Source: Paulownia fortunei (lineage: Eukaryota; Streptophyta; Magnoliopsida; Lamiales; Paulowniaceae). Taken from it: DNA of 64,000 bases. Below, piece after piece: positions 49,801 to 60,891 of the stretch. The notes under the pieces are model-generated. The model ran no database searches, was not told where the DNA came from, and worked only from the letters and a program-made list of their open reading frames with translations. How positions within the stretch are numbered: the stretch's first letter is position 1; the number at the start of each line of letters is the position of its first letter. The position numbers were made by a program, and so were the translations under genes. Location: contig CM033121.1 of the NCBI GenBank assembly GCA_019321725.1, positions 1,426,001 to 1,490,000 on the forward strand, in the 5' to 3' direction.

Positions 49801-50614
49801 CTGTCCATTATTTGGCTCGATAAGCTTAATGTCAATCTTCATTTCGACTTCACTATCGATCCAAAGGAAGTAACAAAGACCTGCTGTCTTGTCAGCCACA
49901 GCTTCAACATCAATCAATATTTCTGTGAGTTTTTCACCATCAAGGCCCTTGTCTATCCTAAACCAGATGAATTTCCCCAGAAACCTCAGCTTTTCCTCTA
50001 GGGCTAAGACTTGTTTGCGCTTAGAGGAAACTGCACCACAAGAACTGATGAATAGAACTCCAATAGTATCTATAACCAGGTAGATAAATTCTACAAAGCT
50101 CCGCACTCATGGGATATTTAGAGGGCGAAGCCCATGAGAAAAGCCAATGATACGCTTCCACAATCTCTGGCTTCATTATCTTAATCTTTTCCAGCACATT
50201 GAAGACCACTTCATCAAAGTCCATGACCTCGATTTCATTAAATTTTTTCCGGACATACAAATCTAGGATTTGGGTTGCACATACAAATTCACACTCAATA
50301 CGAGCCACGATATCCACCAATCTCCTCTGTATCCCACCCTCAATGCACCACTTCAACATGCACCTGAATGTTGTTCTCAGAAATCTTAGCTCCAGCTTAA
50401 GGGCGCGGAGGCGATTTTTCACAGCAGCAGATAGGTTCTTGCTCTCTAGACACTTTAGCAGAGTCATGGCGGCCTCAGCAGTGGAAGTGAAGTTCTTATA
50501 TACACATTTCACTAGCTCCGTCTGATCAGTCTCACCATCGCTGATACTATCACAATCAAACATATGCATCATCTTCTCATATACATTGATAAACTCCTCA
50601 GAAGCACCTTCCAT
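46802..50614 (-). pseudogene. Second R1-type CC-NB-ARC-LRR gene, with two frameshifts
   Basis: Starts at a true ATG (50614, MEGASEEFINVYEKM) and runs to a TAG at 46802. The frame from 50614 fails near 50095-50108: it reads SKYPMSAELCRIYLP then a stop, while the next frame reads SFVEFIYLVIDTIG. From there one long frame carries the R1-like N-terminal region, P-loop IVGMPGLGKTTLAK, kinase-2 RRYLIVMDDVWG, RNBS region, KCNGLPLAVVVVAGLL, RVHDLLRDLC and the first LRRs. A second break at ~47444-47457 (ENSSSY-stop against LLQLLNLETFSTPS in the next frame) cuts the LRR domain; the remainder continues to the end. Each break equals a one-base change. If they are real the product is truncated before NB-ARC. 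If they are assembly errors this is a full ~1,270-residue NLR. Confidence 0.87.
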
Positions 50615-53600
50615 ATCTCTCTCTTTCTCTCTATATATCCAGAAAATCTCCTTCCAATCAAATTTCTTCCTCTCGGTTTATTTTGTGCTGCTTTCAAGAA
50701 GTATTTACAGCATTGGTCAGACGGCACATGTACAGTTGCCGTTGGTGTCACCTGCATCATGTATAGTGGGTTGGTAGAAAATTGAGATGAGGTTGGTTTA
50801 TAATTTTAAAAATATTAAAATAATATTTTTATAAAAATAATATTATTAAAAATAAAAAAAAATATTTTTTTTTAAAAATGATACTAAATAAATATATAAA
50901 TTAAAATAAAAAAATTAAATAGAACGAATTTGGAATGGAACAAATTTGAAAATAAAAAATAAAGATCCGTTCGAACCTTTTACAATTTAAAAATTTCATT
51001 TAAGGTGGAATAAATATGAATTTGAATCCATTAAAACTAAACAAATTGGAATTTTAACTCTGGTGCATTATCATTCTTAAGTAATCTCCCTCGTCACCAA
51101 AATTGTGGCCACCATGCATTAGTTTGTAGGAAGAATGTGTTGGATCCAGCTGGGCACTTGGTTTAAAAACATAAGAAAAGATTGAATCCCGTTAATTTGG
51201 ACGTTTAATTTGGACGTTCCAACTTCACAGTTCATCTATTCATTGCATCAGTTTGCCAGAATCCATCACTATTGATCGCTAACGGCGATAATGGTACAGC
51301 GTATAAAGACAATGTTACCCATTAGTCCTCCCATTACTGCAAAACGTATAAATTAGGAAAAATTAAAACTAAGCTCCAATAGACTCATTGATCATGAAAC
51401 AAATAGAACTACAAAAATATTAATATTAATATTAAAATGACCATAACTTTTATTTTATCATAATAATTATTTTTAAAAATTTAATAATAAAAAAAATTAT
51501 TTTTAATTATTACCACTGACAATTAACAATATATGTATAATAACAATAAAATATAATTATAAAATCATTGGTAATTTTTGTTGTCGTGGCTAGTTTCAAG
51601 TAATAATTTATATGCAATCTTTACATTATTATTTTTAATAATGACAAGTTAAACATAAATCAATTACTATTAAATTCATATTATGATAAAATAAAAGATT
51701 ATTTTGATTCATTTTTGTTCTTTTTGGTAACAAGTGAAGTGTATGCATGTTGTACTTATTTAATATTCATTAAAAAAGAAATGTTGGACGTATATAAATA
51801 TTTAATCTTTTTTTGTGTTAGGTATTATGGCATTTTCATGGAAGCATATATATAAGCACGTATAGCCTCAAGCCATGTATAAGAAACATCAATAAATTAA
51901 TTTCATTACCCACGTAAGTGATTGATACATATACCATATACTTTAGAGAAATACTACTTCGTACATAGGAAGATCGAAGTTAAGATAAGAAAAACTGATA
52001 AATTAATTCCATTGCTGACGTATGTGATCGAAAATATGAATGAGCAAAAATACTATTGATGAACTATATGAAGATTTTTAAATACAATGGAGAGTTTTGA
52101 TGTTAATCCAATGTTAGCGCGCACATATAAAGTTTGGGGTTGTATTTGAAAGTAGATATTTTAATATTTAAATTAATTTTTAATGTAAATGAAATATAAA
52201 TTTATTTATTTATAATATTAGATATTGACATCACCTCGCCGATAATAAATTTTTATTTTTAGTTCATTTGTATTTATATTAAGAGACCTTATCATGTAGT
52301 CATTTTTCTAGCACATATTTTTTTTTTAATAATGTCAAGTGATTATACAAAGACGAGATTATCCATAGTTAACTAACAATATAATTTACCTAAATATTGA
52401 AAGAAAACTAGTTCCAATTGTACCCTCCTAATATAAATAATAAATTAAATGCAGATATTTAGCGATTGTTCAGATCTTTCGGATCTTCTGTTCTTTTCTC
52501 TCGCACAGCATCTTCATGGTTTCCTTTTGGGATAATTACAAATTTTTCATTAAAGTTTTATTATAAATATAGGTAAACTACCTCATAATTCTCAAAGTTA
52601 CATCGATCTCCAGTTAGAAACTCTGAAATTTTTTATGATATGACTTTTTTGTCCTTGGATAAAAATTACACAAATCTCCTTTAAAATTTATCCAAATTAC
52701 AAGAACTCCACTAAAGTTTGTCAATTATATTCCTTGAATTTTTATTTTTATTTTTATTATAGAGTTAGATCCCTATAGTTTATGCTAAATTATAATAAAA
52801 TATACAAAAAATTTAAATATACATTCAAGAGCTAAATTAAATCTCTAAATTTAAATTTTGAGTCCATGACACTATACGATTTAGATATAAATTTGAACCA
52901 TTATTTCTTCTACTCTTCGGTAGCAAACATCATGATTGTTGTTATTTCCTAAAAAAATTCAAAGTAAACTTGAAAAGGTCTTTGAAATAACGTAGGAATG
53001 GTTGTTGTAATTGTCGGAAATTTCATATATTTTGCACTATATAGGCAAGAAAGGACCACACGCTTTAATCAATTTCAAATCAATCATATCATGAGGAAAG
53101 GCTAAGCACCAATTACTCACTAAGGGAATTTTTACTTGTTATATAATTTATGTGAAAGAAACATCAATAATAGGAATAGTAATGGTATTGATTCGAAATA
53201 GAATTTATTTTATTTGGGATGAATTTTAACATATGGTTGGATTTTAGGTTTTTTTTTTTAGATCCAATCCGGACCTATATCCAATTCATTTATGTTTTTT
53301 TTAAAAAATAAAATTATTTTATATTTATATGATATTTTTAGAAAAATAATTTTTTTAAAGAGTTTTAACAATATTATTTTAAAAAATAAATTTTTTAATA
53401 TCTTTTAAATATAAAACGAATCTAATGGTTCTACTCATAAAGTCTTTTTTTATTTTTATTTTTAAAAATATTTTATATTTATATGATTTTTTTAGAAAAA
53501 TATTTTTTTAAAAAAATTAATAATATTATTTTAAAAAATATAATTTTTAATATATTTTATTTATAAAACGAATCTAATGGTTCTACTTATAAAATCTAAT

Positions 53601-54082
53601 CTAAATTTGAGTGGATCCTTAAAAATTCTAACGATTTAGTTCTCGAATTTATATAAATCCAATCCAAACACGATCTATTATCATTCTTAATCATAACCTT
53701 GAGTTGGTATGAGAGAGAGAGAGAGAGAGAGAGAGATTTGAAATTGGGACGGAATTTAACATAATAAATGGGGTCAGATTCTAAATTTTTTATTTTTAGA
53801 CCCAGATCCATTTTTTTTTATTTTTAAAAAATTTATTTTATATTTATATAAATTTTTTTAGACAATTTTAATAATATTATTTTAAAAAATATAATTTTTA
53901 ATATTTTTTAATTATAAAATAAATTTAATGAGCCTACTCATCGATTCTAATTATGAAGCGGGTCCGAATTTAAGTTAGATCTTTAAAAATTTTAACGAAT
54001 TAAATTTTAAATTTAGACAAACTCGATTTAAACTCCACTAATTTTTATTCTTAATCATAATCTTGACTTAGAGTCGGAGAGA
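50615..54082. other. AT-rich intergenic region upstream of the second NLR
   Basis: Immediate upstream bases contain a (CT)n-rich leader and a TATATA-like stretch near 50625-50640. The rest is gene-free AT-rich DNA up to the 53.3-54.1 kb repeat block. Confidence 0.5.
53293..54080. repeat. Nested tandem repeats of ~152 bp and ~351 bp
   Basis: CGAATCTAATGGTTCTACT occurs at 53417 and 53569 (period 152), each preceded by the same run of T/A blocks. A third diverged copy (AAATTTAATGAGCCTACT) begins at ~53921, 351 bp on. The following ~130 bp (aaaattctaacgatttag... to ...cttaatcataaccttga) is also repeated at the 351 bp spacing. A (GA)n run sits at 53713-53737. Confidence 0.7.
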
Positions 54083-54331
54083 TTGTTCAGAACTTGTATG
54101 GTACTGTTGTTAAGACAAGTAGTGGGAAAGCAATGCATGGAAAACTTCCTCGCATTTTCTCCCCAAACCAAACATAGTGGGAAAGAGGAGCAAAATCTTG
54201 ACCAAAAGTTGAACCCTGTTAGAAGAAGAAAACTTTTAATCAGCCGGATCCAGAGTCAAGAATATGCTACTTTGAAAAGGAGAAAGATTATCCAGAAGCA
54301 AGCTCAGAATAGCTGTCAAATGATTGTTTAA
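54083..54331 (+). pseudogene. Possible bZIP basic-region gene fragment
   Basis: An open frame without ATG start support ends at 54331. Its middle reads NLDQKLNPVRRRKLLISRIQ then SQEYATLKRRKIIQKQ, which resembles the DPK-x-RRLLSNRxSAxxSRxKRxxYIQ basic region of plant bZIP factors but lacks the Asn and key Arg. There is no leucine zipper after it. If correct it is a relic; chance resemblance is quite possible. Confidence 0.25.
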
Positions 54332-55340
54332 TTAGCACTAATATCCTCCAAATGTCACTCAACGCTTCGATCATCCAGATTAGTCAACTAAAATTGATTC
54401 CTATTACCAATGTTTACGTCGCATAATCAAATATATAATGATTATGCTGGTTTATATATAAATAATATTATAATAAAAAATAAAATATTATTTAAAATAA
54501 AAAATCCCGTTTGACCATAGAGCTAAAAAATAAATCAAGTTATTCGATATTCGACTCAAAATGGATCGTTAAAAACACATTTGAATTCGACTTGTTAACT
54601 TAACAAATCAAGTCTAAATACAATTTTTATTTAATAATATCTGAAGTCAGTTTGAGCTCGAACTTGATTCGATTAGTAAAAAAAAAATATGTAAAGAAAT
54701 TAAAATACTCAAACTTGATTCGTATTCGACTCAATTAAAATTTATTTAAGTTTGATTCAATTAATTAAATTAAATTCAAATATAATTTTTAAAATTAAAA
54801 AAAAAAAAACAAACTTAAATAATAACTCATTGGATTCTTCATTAACAATAATAGCTTAAATTACCTACAAAATAGGAATCAGTTGAAAAGCTGACTTTTG
54901 GGTTGAAAATTATTTTAGTGCCAAAAGATTTATACAGCACAATAAATAGGGTAGGTAATATATTTAACTCAGGCATTTATTATTTTGAACTTTCTTTTTG
55001 CTACGTGGAAATTTTCGATAATCTTTGAAAAAATTTCATGCTACCCCATTAGGTGATTTATTGTATTTTTTCGACGGGAGACCTAAAACAGTTCAACGCG
55101 TTATATACCTAAATTAGACTTAGTAAAGAAAATTCAATGCAAAGAAAACTGATATCATTTGAAATAAAGATGCGGTACTGCTATTTTTGAGAGAGAAAAA
55201 TCAAAACGTGCACTAAAATACAAAACTAGGAATTTTCTTAGCAATTTTCAGGCACTTGGAGACGACTTACAACACCATCTTGCTTTCCCTGCCATTGAAC
55301 ATTGACCACAATCAAAGCAACTTTTCCTTCAAGCACTTAA

Positions 55341-55342
<2 letters not shown>
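54332..55342. other. Intergenic AT-rich repeat remnants
   Basis: 54530-54800 has phrases such as ttgagctcgaacttgattcg and attcgactcaattaaaattt that recur in inverted and direct form, typical of decayed plant non-autonomous elements. No gene. Confidence 0.45.
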
Positions 55343-55381
<39 letters not shown>

Positions 55382-55382
55382 C
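55343..55382. repeat. (CA)n(TA)n microsatellite
   Basis: About 14 CA followed by 5 TA units, 40 bp upstream of the start of the small-protein gene. The TA portion may overlap its core promoter or leader. Confidence 0.9.
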
Positions 55383-55421
55383 ATGTATGTGCCATCAAGC
55401 AATCAGTACAAAGCTCCTCCC

Positions 55422-55942
55422 ATGGATTTTCACACCAGTTTTCAACAAGAGTTGCTCACGTTCGATGAATTTGAATATGAGGATGATGTGTTCTATTGTG
55501 AGCTCAGAAGACAAGTCTTGCAACTGACAGCAGAAGATGATGATAGAGAAGAATTTTATGAAAACAAGAATTCAAACGCGGTCGCTGCCGCCGGAAAACA
55601 AGGCCTTAATAATGGCCCTTGTGGTGTTTCACAAGACAGAGGCTATTACAATTGGCCGGGAACAAGGATGATCATGCAGCACCTGCATGGATATTGAACT
55701 TGTGGAGAACTGGGAATGGAACTGGCGTTTTCATACCTCAAGTTACGCAGTCCAGAAGAAAAAACAGACCAAGTATGTTCCTAATTATGAGAATTATGAA
55801 GTTAGAAGAGTAATATTTCTCCTTTGCTGCTAATTCTAACTCTTTTATCTTCTGTAATAAACAAGCTTATTCTTTGAATATGGCTGCAGGAAAGAAGAGG
55901 AACGAAAGAGGACGAACATACAAGCGGGCAGAAAAAATATGA
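55422..55942 (+). CDS. Small plant-specific protein (FYxELRRQ...GTGVFIP family), with a probable 1-base frameshift
   Basis: Function unknown. Exon 1 (55422-55772) starts MDFHTSFQQELL and contains the acidic DEFEYEDDVFYCELRRQVLQ. An ATG 39 bp earlier (MYVPSSNQ) is an alternative. The frame ends at 55697, but a different frame then reads APAWILNLWRTGNGTGVFIP and QVTQSRRKNRP. It splices (donor GTATGT at 55773) to exon 2 (55890-55942), which ends in a basic tail RKKRNERGRTYKRAEKI. I recall, without being able to check, that plant members of this family carry both blocks in one protein. Loss of one G at the CCGGG of 55656-55660 would explain the shift. A 59-nt intron 55621-55679 would also join the frames but is very short and GC-balanced. 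If neither applies the product is 91 aa. It converges on the PAN gene. Confidence 0.6.
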
Positions 55943-56421
55943 CCTGAACTGATGACTAGATTCTTTTATTTCTTTCAAGACATGTGAAATATGTATCGTT
56001 GTCCTGGTATAAATACAGAACATACAAGTTCGGATAAAGAGTACCTATAATTTCCTAGTGTAAATGCATTTGAAATAATTTGCTCGCTGATTTTGGATCT
56101 GTAATATGCCATCAGAGAAGAAACGGAGATGAAAGATCATGCATCTGTATACAAATACTGTAACATGAAATCAACTTCATCAAGGGCCAAAGGGTGAAAC
56201 ATAACCAAATTCACAAGTACAAAACAGCTTGTCATAGTGATCACTAAGAAATCAGTAAATTGCACAAAGAAACAAATCCTAGATACAGGCAAAGATTCAC
56301 TAAGCTACTGTCTATTAGTTCCTCTAAAAAAGGCTGTACTTACATTGGCGATTGACAATATTGCAAAGGAATCAAGGATTTGACATTTAGGATCCAGGCA
56401 ATTGGATGTGACAAGATAAGA

Positions 56422-59400
56422 TCATTCCTTAGGGCGTGCTAACCATAAAGAACTCAGGGCGCGGAGTCTTGACTTGTAATCACTGATGGCAAGAAGAGCA
56501 CGGGCAGCTTGATGGGTCGTCAAGATTCGTTGCAGTTGTTGTAAGGTCTGCTGTCTCAGAAGGTCAGCCTGTCAGAGTAGATGCATGGCTTTATATAAAT
56601 TGGAAATTAAGGATTCTTTATTCCAAAAGGGCATTTACTCAACAGCTGGCTGCAATCTTGGCTAGTTAAGATAAACTAAATATTGGTCATCATACCTGAT
56701 AAAGGAAATTCTCGAGTGTGGCAAGCTTGCTCATTGCAATTGCCATCTGTCCCATGTAGTCGGCAACATTTCCAGAATTGCGGGGACCAAGAGAGTTGGA
56801 GGAAAGTGTCTCTACAAGTGATTGTTGCAAAGCTTCCATTCCTTGGGACAAGGCATCCTCAGCCTGTTGGGAGGATTGCTGTAAATTACATATGCCCACC
56901 AACTGTTGTTCTGTTAGAGGCTCAATTTGGCTTCCAAGTATCTGAAACCCCGGAAAATAAAATCGATTAGAATGAATCAAGAATCCTAAACTTGATAAAT
57001 GAAATAGGATGAACATAATAATAATAAATCACCTTGAGAATCTCAGAGCAGCGAAATCCTCCCAACCACATGAAGCACCTTTCAGCAGGAGTCTTCCACA
57101 TGCCAGAAAGCATGTGAAATACATCTGACTTTGCACCAATGCTCTTAAGCCGGAATATTTCATCATAATGAGACATCACCCCTTCCACAAGAAGCCGCAG
57201 TTCACTGTCACCCACATGAGAATTTACAGCTGATCTCAGATCATTAATCAGTCGATGATGTTCATCAAGCCATCTCGCATAATCTATGTCAAATGCCAAA
57301 GCCCCTACAGACATCATTATCAAAAGGTTGCTATTTAATCAGAAACAAGTTTCACATTTAAGTGGTCAAATTGAGGGCCTCTAGCTATAGGAACAATAAC
57401 TCCAGAATTTGCTCAATAAAAGGCTGTCTAATTGCAGAGAAGTAATTTCACTCACCATTTCCACTCACAGATTGACTCTGATCTCCTGAAAATCCAGATG
57501 ACACGAAGATACCCTGCATTTTTATTACATGGTGAAGTAACTTCCTATATCAAACTTAGATATGTTCCAGTCAAACAGTCACATAATATTCAATCAAACG
57601 CACATGTTACAGATAATAAAACCAATAATAATATGAAGTTCAACCATTACCACTAGACATTTGTCTATAACAAAGTTATACATTTGATTTTGAATGACCA
57701 TAGCAATGGATTAATTCCTAAAATCAAGACATTAAGGCACAACTATACGACCACATAATTCTTTCTAATTTCTTAACAAGATGATACATATGGAAACAAG
57801 AAAGCACCTGTTGCCGTGCTCTTTTCAGCTCCTGTTCTAGTTGTGTAAGCTTTAGCCTACCGTTCTCGAGCTGTTGAACATATGCCTATCCAAAACCAAA
57901 ACCTATATATATCATTCAAGCATTGTTCATGTATAAATTGTTGTATTGCTATCACAAAAATAAAAATAAAAATAAAAATAAAAAGATTCAGAGGGCTGAG
58001 CACCTGATACCAATATTTAAAAATGGACCCAACACAAAACTAATTTCCACTTCAGTTCAATACACAAAGCCAGAAGGAATCTATCTATAAAAGTCTTAGG
58101 AGATACTAAGGTCCTTGTATGTTGTAGATAAAGAAACAAAACAAAACCGCATAATGACGGAAAAGGTAATGGTAAATTAAGGTTTTCAAAGGACATTTTG
58201 TCAATAGGTCTCTTGAGGTAGAAGCAATCGTGCAATTGCTTCACAATAGTGTTTTGGGAAAGGATCATAAACATGTGAATAATATGCCCAAAGAATAATT
58301 GCACCGAAAAATGAGTTATTTAGCATCAAACTAGATAATCAGTCACCTTAAAATATTCTCATTGTAACAATTAGCAAAGTTAAATGTAAAATCATTAAAT
58401 TGAAGCAGAAGACCACTCATTACAGGTCTCATTGAAATGATCCGTTCTTCCACAATAATCACAACTTGTTCACATAGATCAAGGGATTCACAATTACTTT
58501 TTTTCTCATTCGGCTTTTCCTTGCAGCCTCACGATTCTGAGCTAGTCTACGAAGTGCCTGAAACAAAGGCAAGAAAAGCAAACAAAAATCACCTCTAAAA
58601 TACCAAGTACCTGGCTAACATAAGAAATGAGTCAAAAAAGCAAAGAAATAACCTTTTGGTCTCCAATTCTCCCCTTAGACTGGTCCATCGAATCCACAAC
58701 TATCAATCTTTCATGATGAACTCCATGGTACTAAAAATGTGTAACCAAATCAATAACTCAACCAATTGGAACTTCAAAGACAGTTTCAAATTAATACAAC
58801 CAAAAAAACAGAGTGAGTAAAGCTCTCTGCCAATATGTCCCAAACTTCAAAAATTGTGCCAATAGGAAAAAGTAATCTTGCAAAAGTTGGAGGAATAAAG
58901 GATTTGGCCTAAGTTAATTTTGAGGGCTGATAACTCAGGAAATTCATTTAATTCCCAAAACAAGCAGCAACACCAAACTCCAGCATCAATTATAATTCTC
59001 ACTGAAAAAAGGAAGTAAAGAAATAAGAAACACAAGATTTAAAAACACATGGGACTACCAGATCTCTGCTGCAAAGAACTATTTCAAGCCCCTGCATACT
59101 AATTGCTTACAAAAGAAAGTGGCAAGTTCCATTACTAATACAACTCAAATATGTTAAGGTAGAAACAGCATTATGTCTGCTGAAGTTTCACTCAATTTCA
59201 GAGAATTGCCAAACAAGTAAAATTCTGAAACTAACTAGAAAAAATTCAAATTTTCACAGCCTAGTAGCATCAGAAAACAGGTGGTGAGAAGAAGTTGAAA
59301 AGAACCTGGTTTTTGTCATCAGTGTCTGTGGAAGTGTCAGTCTGTTGACTGTGATCTGCTACCACCCCTGAATCACCCCAATTCTCAAAGTGACCATGTC

Positions 59401-60161
59401 CCAAAGCCCCACCGCCAGCTCCAACCCCCACCATTGTCCCCTTCTGTGACATGAACTGACCTGAATCCACTCCTGTTCCTGATGACACCATCTCAGCTGA
59501 ACCCAAACCCTGTAAAACCACAATGCAATAGAATCATTTCTACACACACAATGTGTGTATATACTCAGACGCACTTATTTTGAAGATAAAGAAGAAGACT
59601 TACATTGTTGAGTCCACCAAACTGCAAGTTACTAGACACAACAGAAACATTGCTTGCCTTCAAATCATTATAGATTGAGCCTACCATTAATTTCACAAAA
59701 ATTAAATAAAAAAAAAAGCATTTACATTAGTTATAAGTTGTTATAAACAAAGAGAGAGAGAGAACAAACTTATGGTAAGTAGAAAATAGATGAAAAGCTT
59801 ACTTCTGCTTAAATTAACAGCATCATCATGATGAAATGCATTTCCAGCCGACTGCTCAAGCTCCCCAAGATCCGCAAAACGTGCCCCATTTCTACCACCT
59901 TCTTCACCTCTACAATCAGATATGCATAAAAATTACACCAAACCACACATGCACTGATGCACATCAAAAGTTAAAAAAGGAAAGAAAAGGATACAAAAGA
60001 ACCACCATTGCATAAATCTAAACATGCAATATACACTAAAATAAACACAAAAAAGCAAGCTTTTACGAGCACCTGAGGTAAAAGGGTGACTGGGTATGGC
60101 AATACACATCAGAGTTGGTGAGAGCAATAGCCTGTGTTACAGCTGCTTTGAAGCTATGCAT
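56422..60161 (-). CDS. PAN: TGA-class bZIP transcription factor, PERIANTHIA (PAN) orthologue
   Basis: Nuclear TGACG-binding factor; Arabidopsis PAN sets floral organ number and activates AGAMOUS. Eleven exons: 60161-60073, 59909-59803, 59680-59604, 59509-59306, 58730-58653, 58557-58498, 57885-57808, 57513-57456, 57304-57033, 56941-56696 and 56568-56422, giving 471 aa (AtPAN is slightly shorter). PAN-type N-terminal traits are MHSFK, AFHHDDAVNLS, SQKGTMVG, and ADHSQQTDTSTDTDDKNQ just before the bZIP. The bZIP spans residues ~186-231: RRLAQNREAARKSRMRKK, then AYVQQLENGRLKLTQLEQEL. The TGA/DOG1 domain follows (FDIDYARWLDEHHRLINDLR, DVFHMLSGMWKTPAERCF, LSQGMEALQQSL) and ends LRALSSLWLARPKE. Cys359 in GICNLQQ corresponds to the redox-sensitive Cys340 that the glutaredoxin ROXY1 targets in AtPAN. 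GGFRCSE has a Cys where I remember Ser in AtPAN. Confidence 0.92.
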
Positions 60162-60459
60162 TTCAACTCTATCGCACGTTCACTGTGTGTGTTTCTGCGT
60201 GTGGTGAATCTCCTCTAAGTACAAGGTTCGAGAATGTGAATACGAAGAAGGAGCAGCAGAAGAACCAGAAAGTGGGAGTAGAAGTAGAAATGACAGCCAA
60301 AAAACAAGAAAAGGTTAAGGAAAATCTTGGATATATCTTCAACGAAAGTATGGTTGTTTTTATTCATTAAAAACATTGGTACGATACGATCTTTTTCATT
60401 ATTGCATTCTGACCCCTTCCCCTTTGGGGGATTCTAGGCCCCCAGCGCGTAGTAACCCT

Positions 60460-60491
60460 CACGTGGCTCAACATCACGTGCAAGTCACGTG
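60460..60491. promoter_or_regulatory. Cluster of three G-boxes upstream of PAN
   Basis: The palindrome CACGTG occurs at 60460-60465, 60475-60480 and 60486-60491, about 300-330 bp upstream of the PAN ATG. G-boxes bind bZIP and bHLH factors; which factor acts here is unknown. Confidence 0.65.
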
Positions 60492-60866
60492 CCAACCAAC
60501 AGTGTTCATACAAGTGTTTATCACGCACCAATAGTTGGATTTATTATTTGCCGGGGTCCTCTTCTGCAAACAGAACCTCTCCATGCAATTTATTTTTTGG
60601 AATTTTATGTCACCCCATTTAAGTAATAAAAAAGTATATCACTGGTTAGTTCTTCATTCTTCTTTCTTTTTTTTTCTTTATTGATTAAATCCTTTCAAAT
60701 GAATTAACTGCAATAACTACTTACTAAAATTAGTTGATGTAAAAAAAAAGTAACTGCTAAACGATGATATCATAACATAAATGGCCGCGGCGGGTAGCAC
60801 AATAGCTCTTTAGTTGTTAAGTTACAGTAATACAAGAGGCCGAGGTGCAGGTCAAGAGATCGTACA

Positions 60867-60891
60867 AGGCAAAGGCAAAGGCAAAGGCAAA
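60867..60891. repeat. (GGCAAA)n hexanucleotide repeat
   Basis: Four near-perfect GGCAAA units. Confidence 0.85.

Noticed and set aside
54083..54331. Calling this open frame a functional bZIP gene
   Set aside because: No ATG start, key basic-region residues missing and no leucine zipper; kept only as a possible relic.
55621..55679. 59-nt intron in the small-protein gene
   Set aside because: It would restore the frame but is shorter than normal plant introns, not AT-rich, and would remove a segment conserved in the paralogue; a one-base deletion is preferred, with the intron kept as an alternative.
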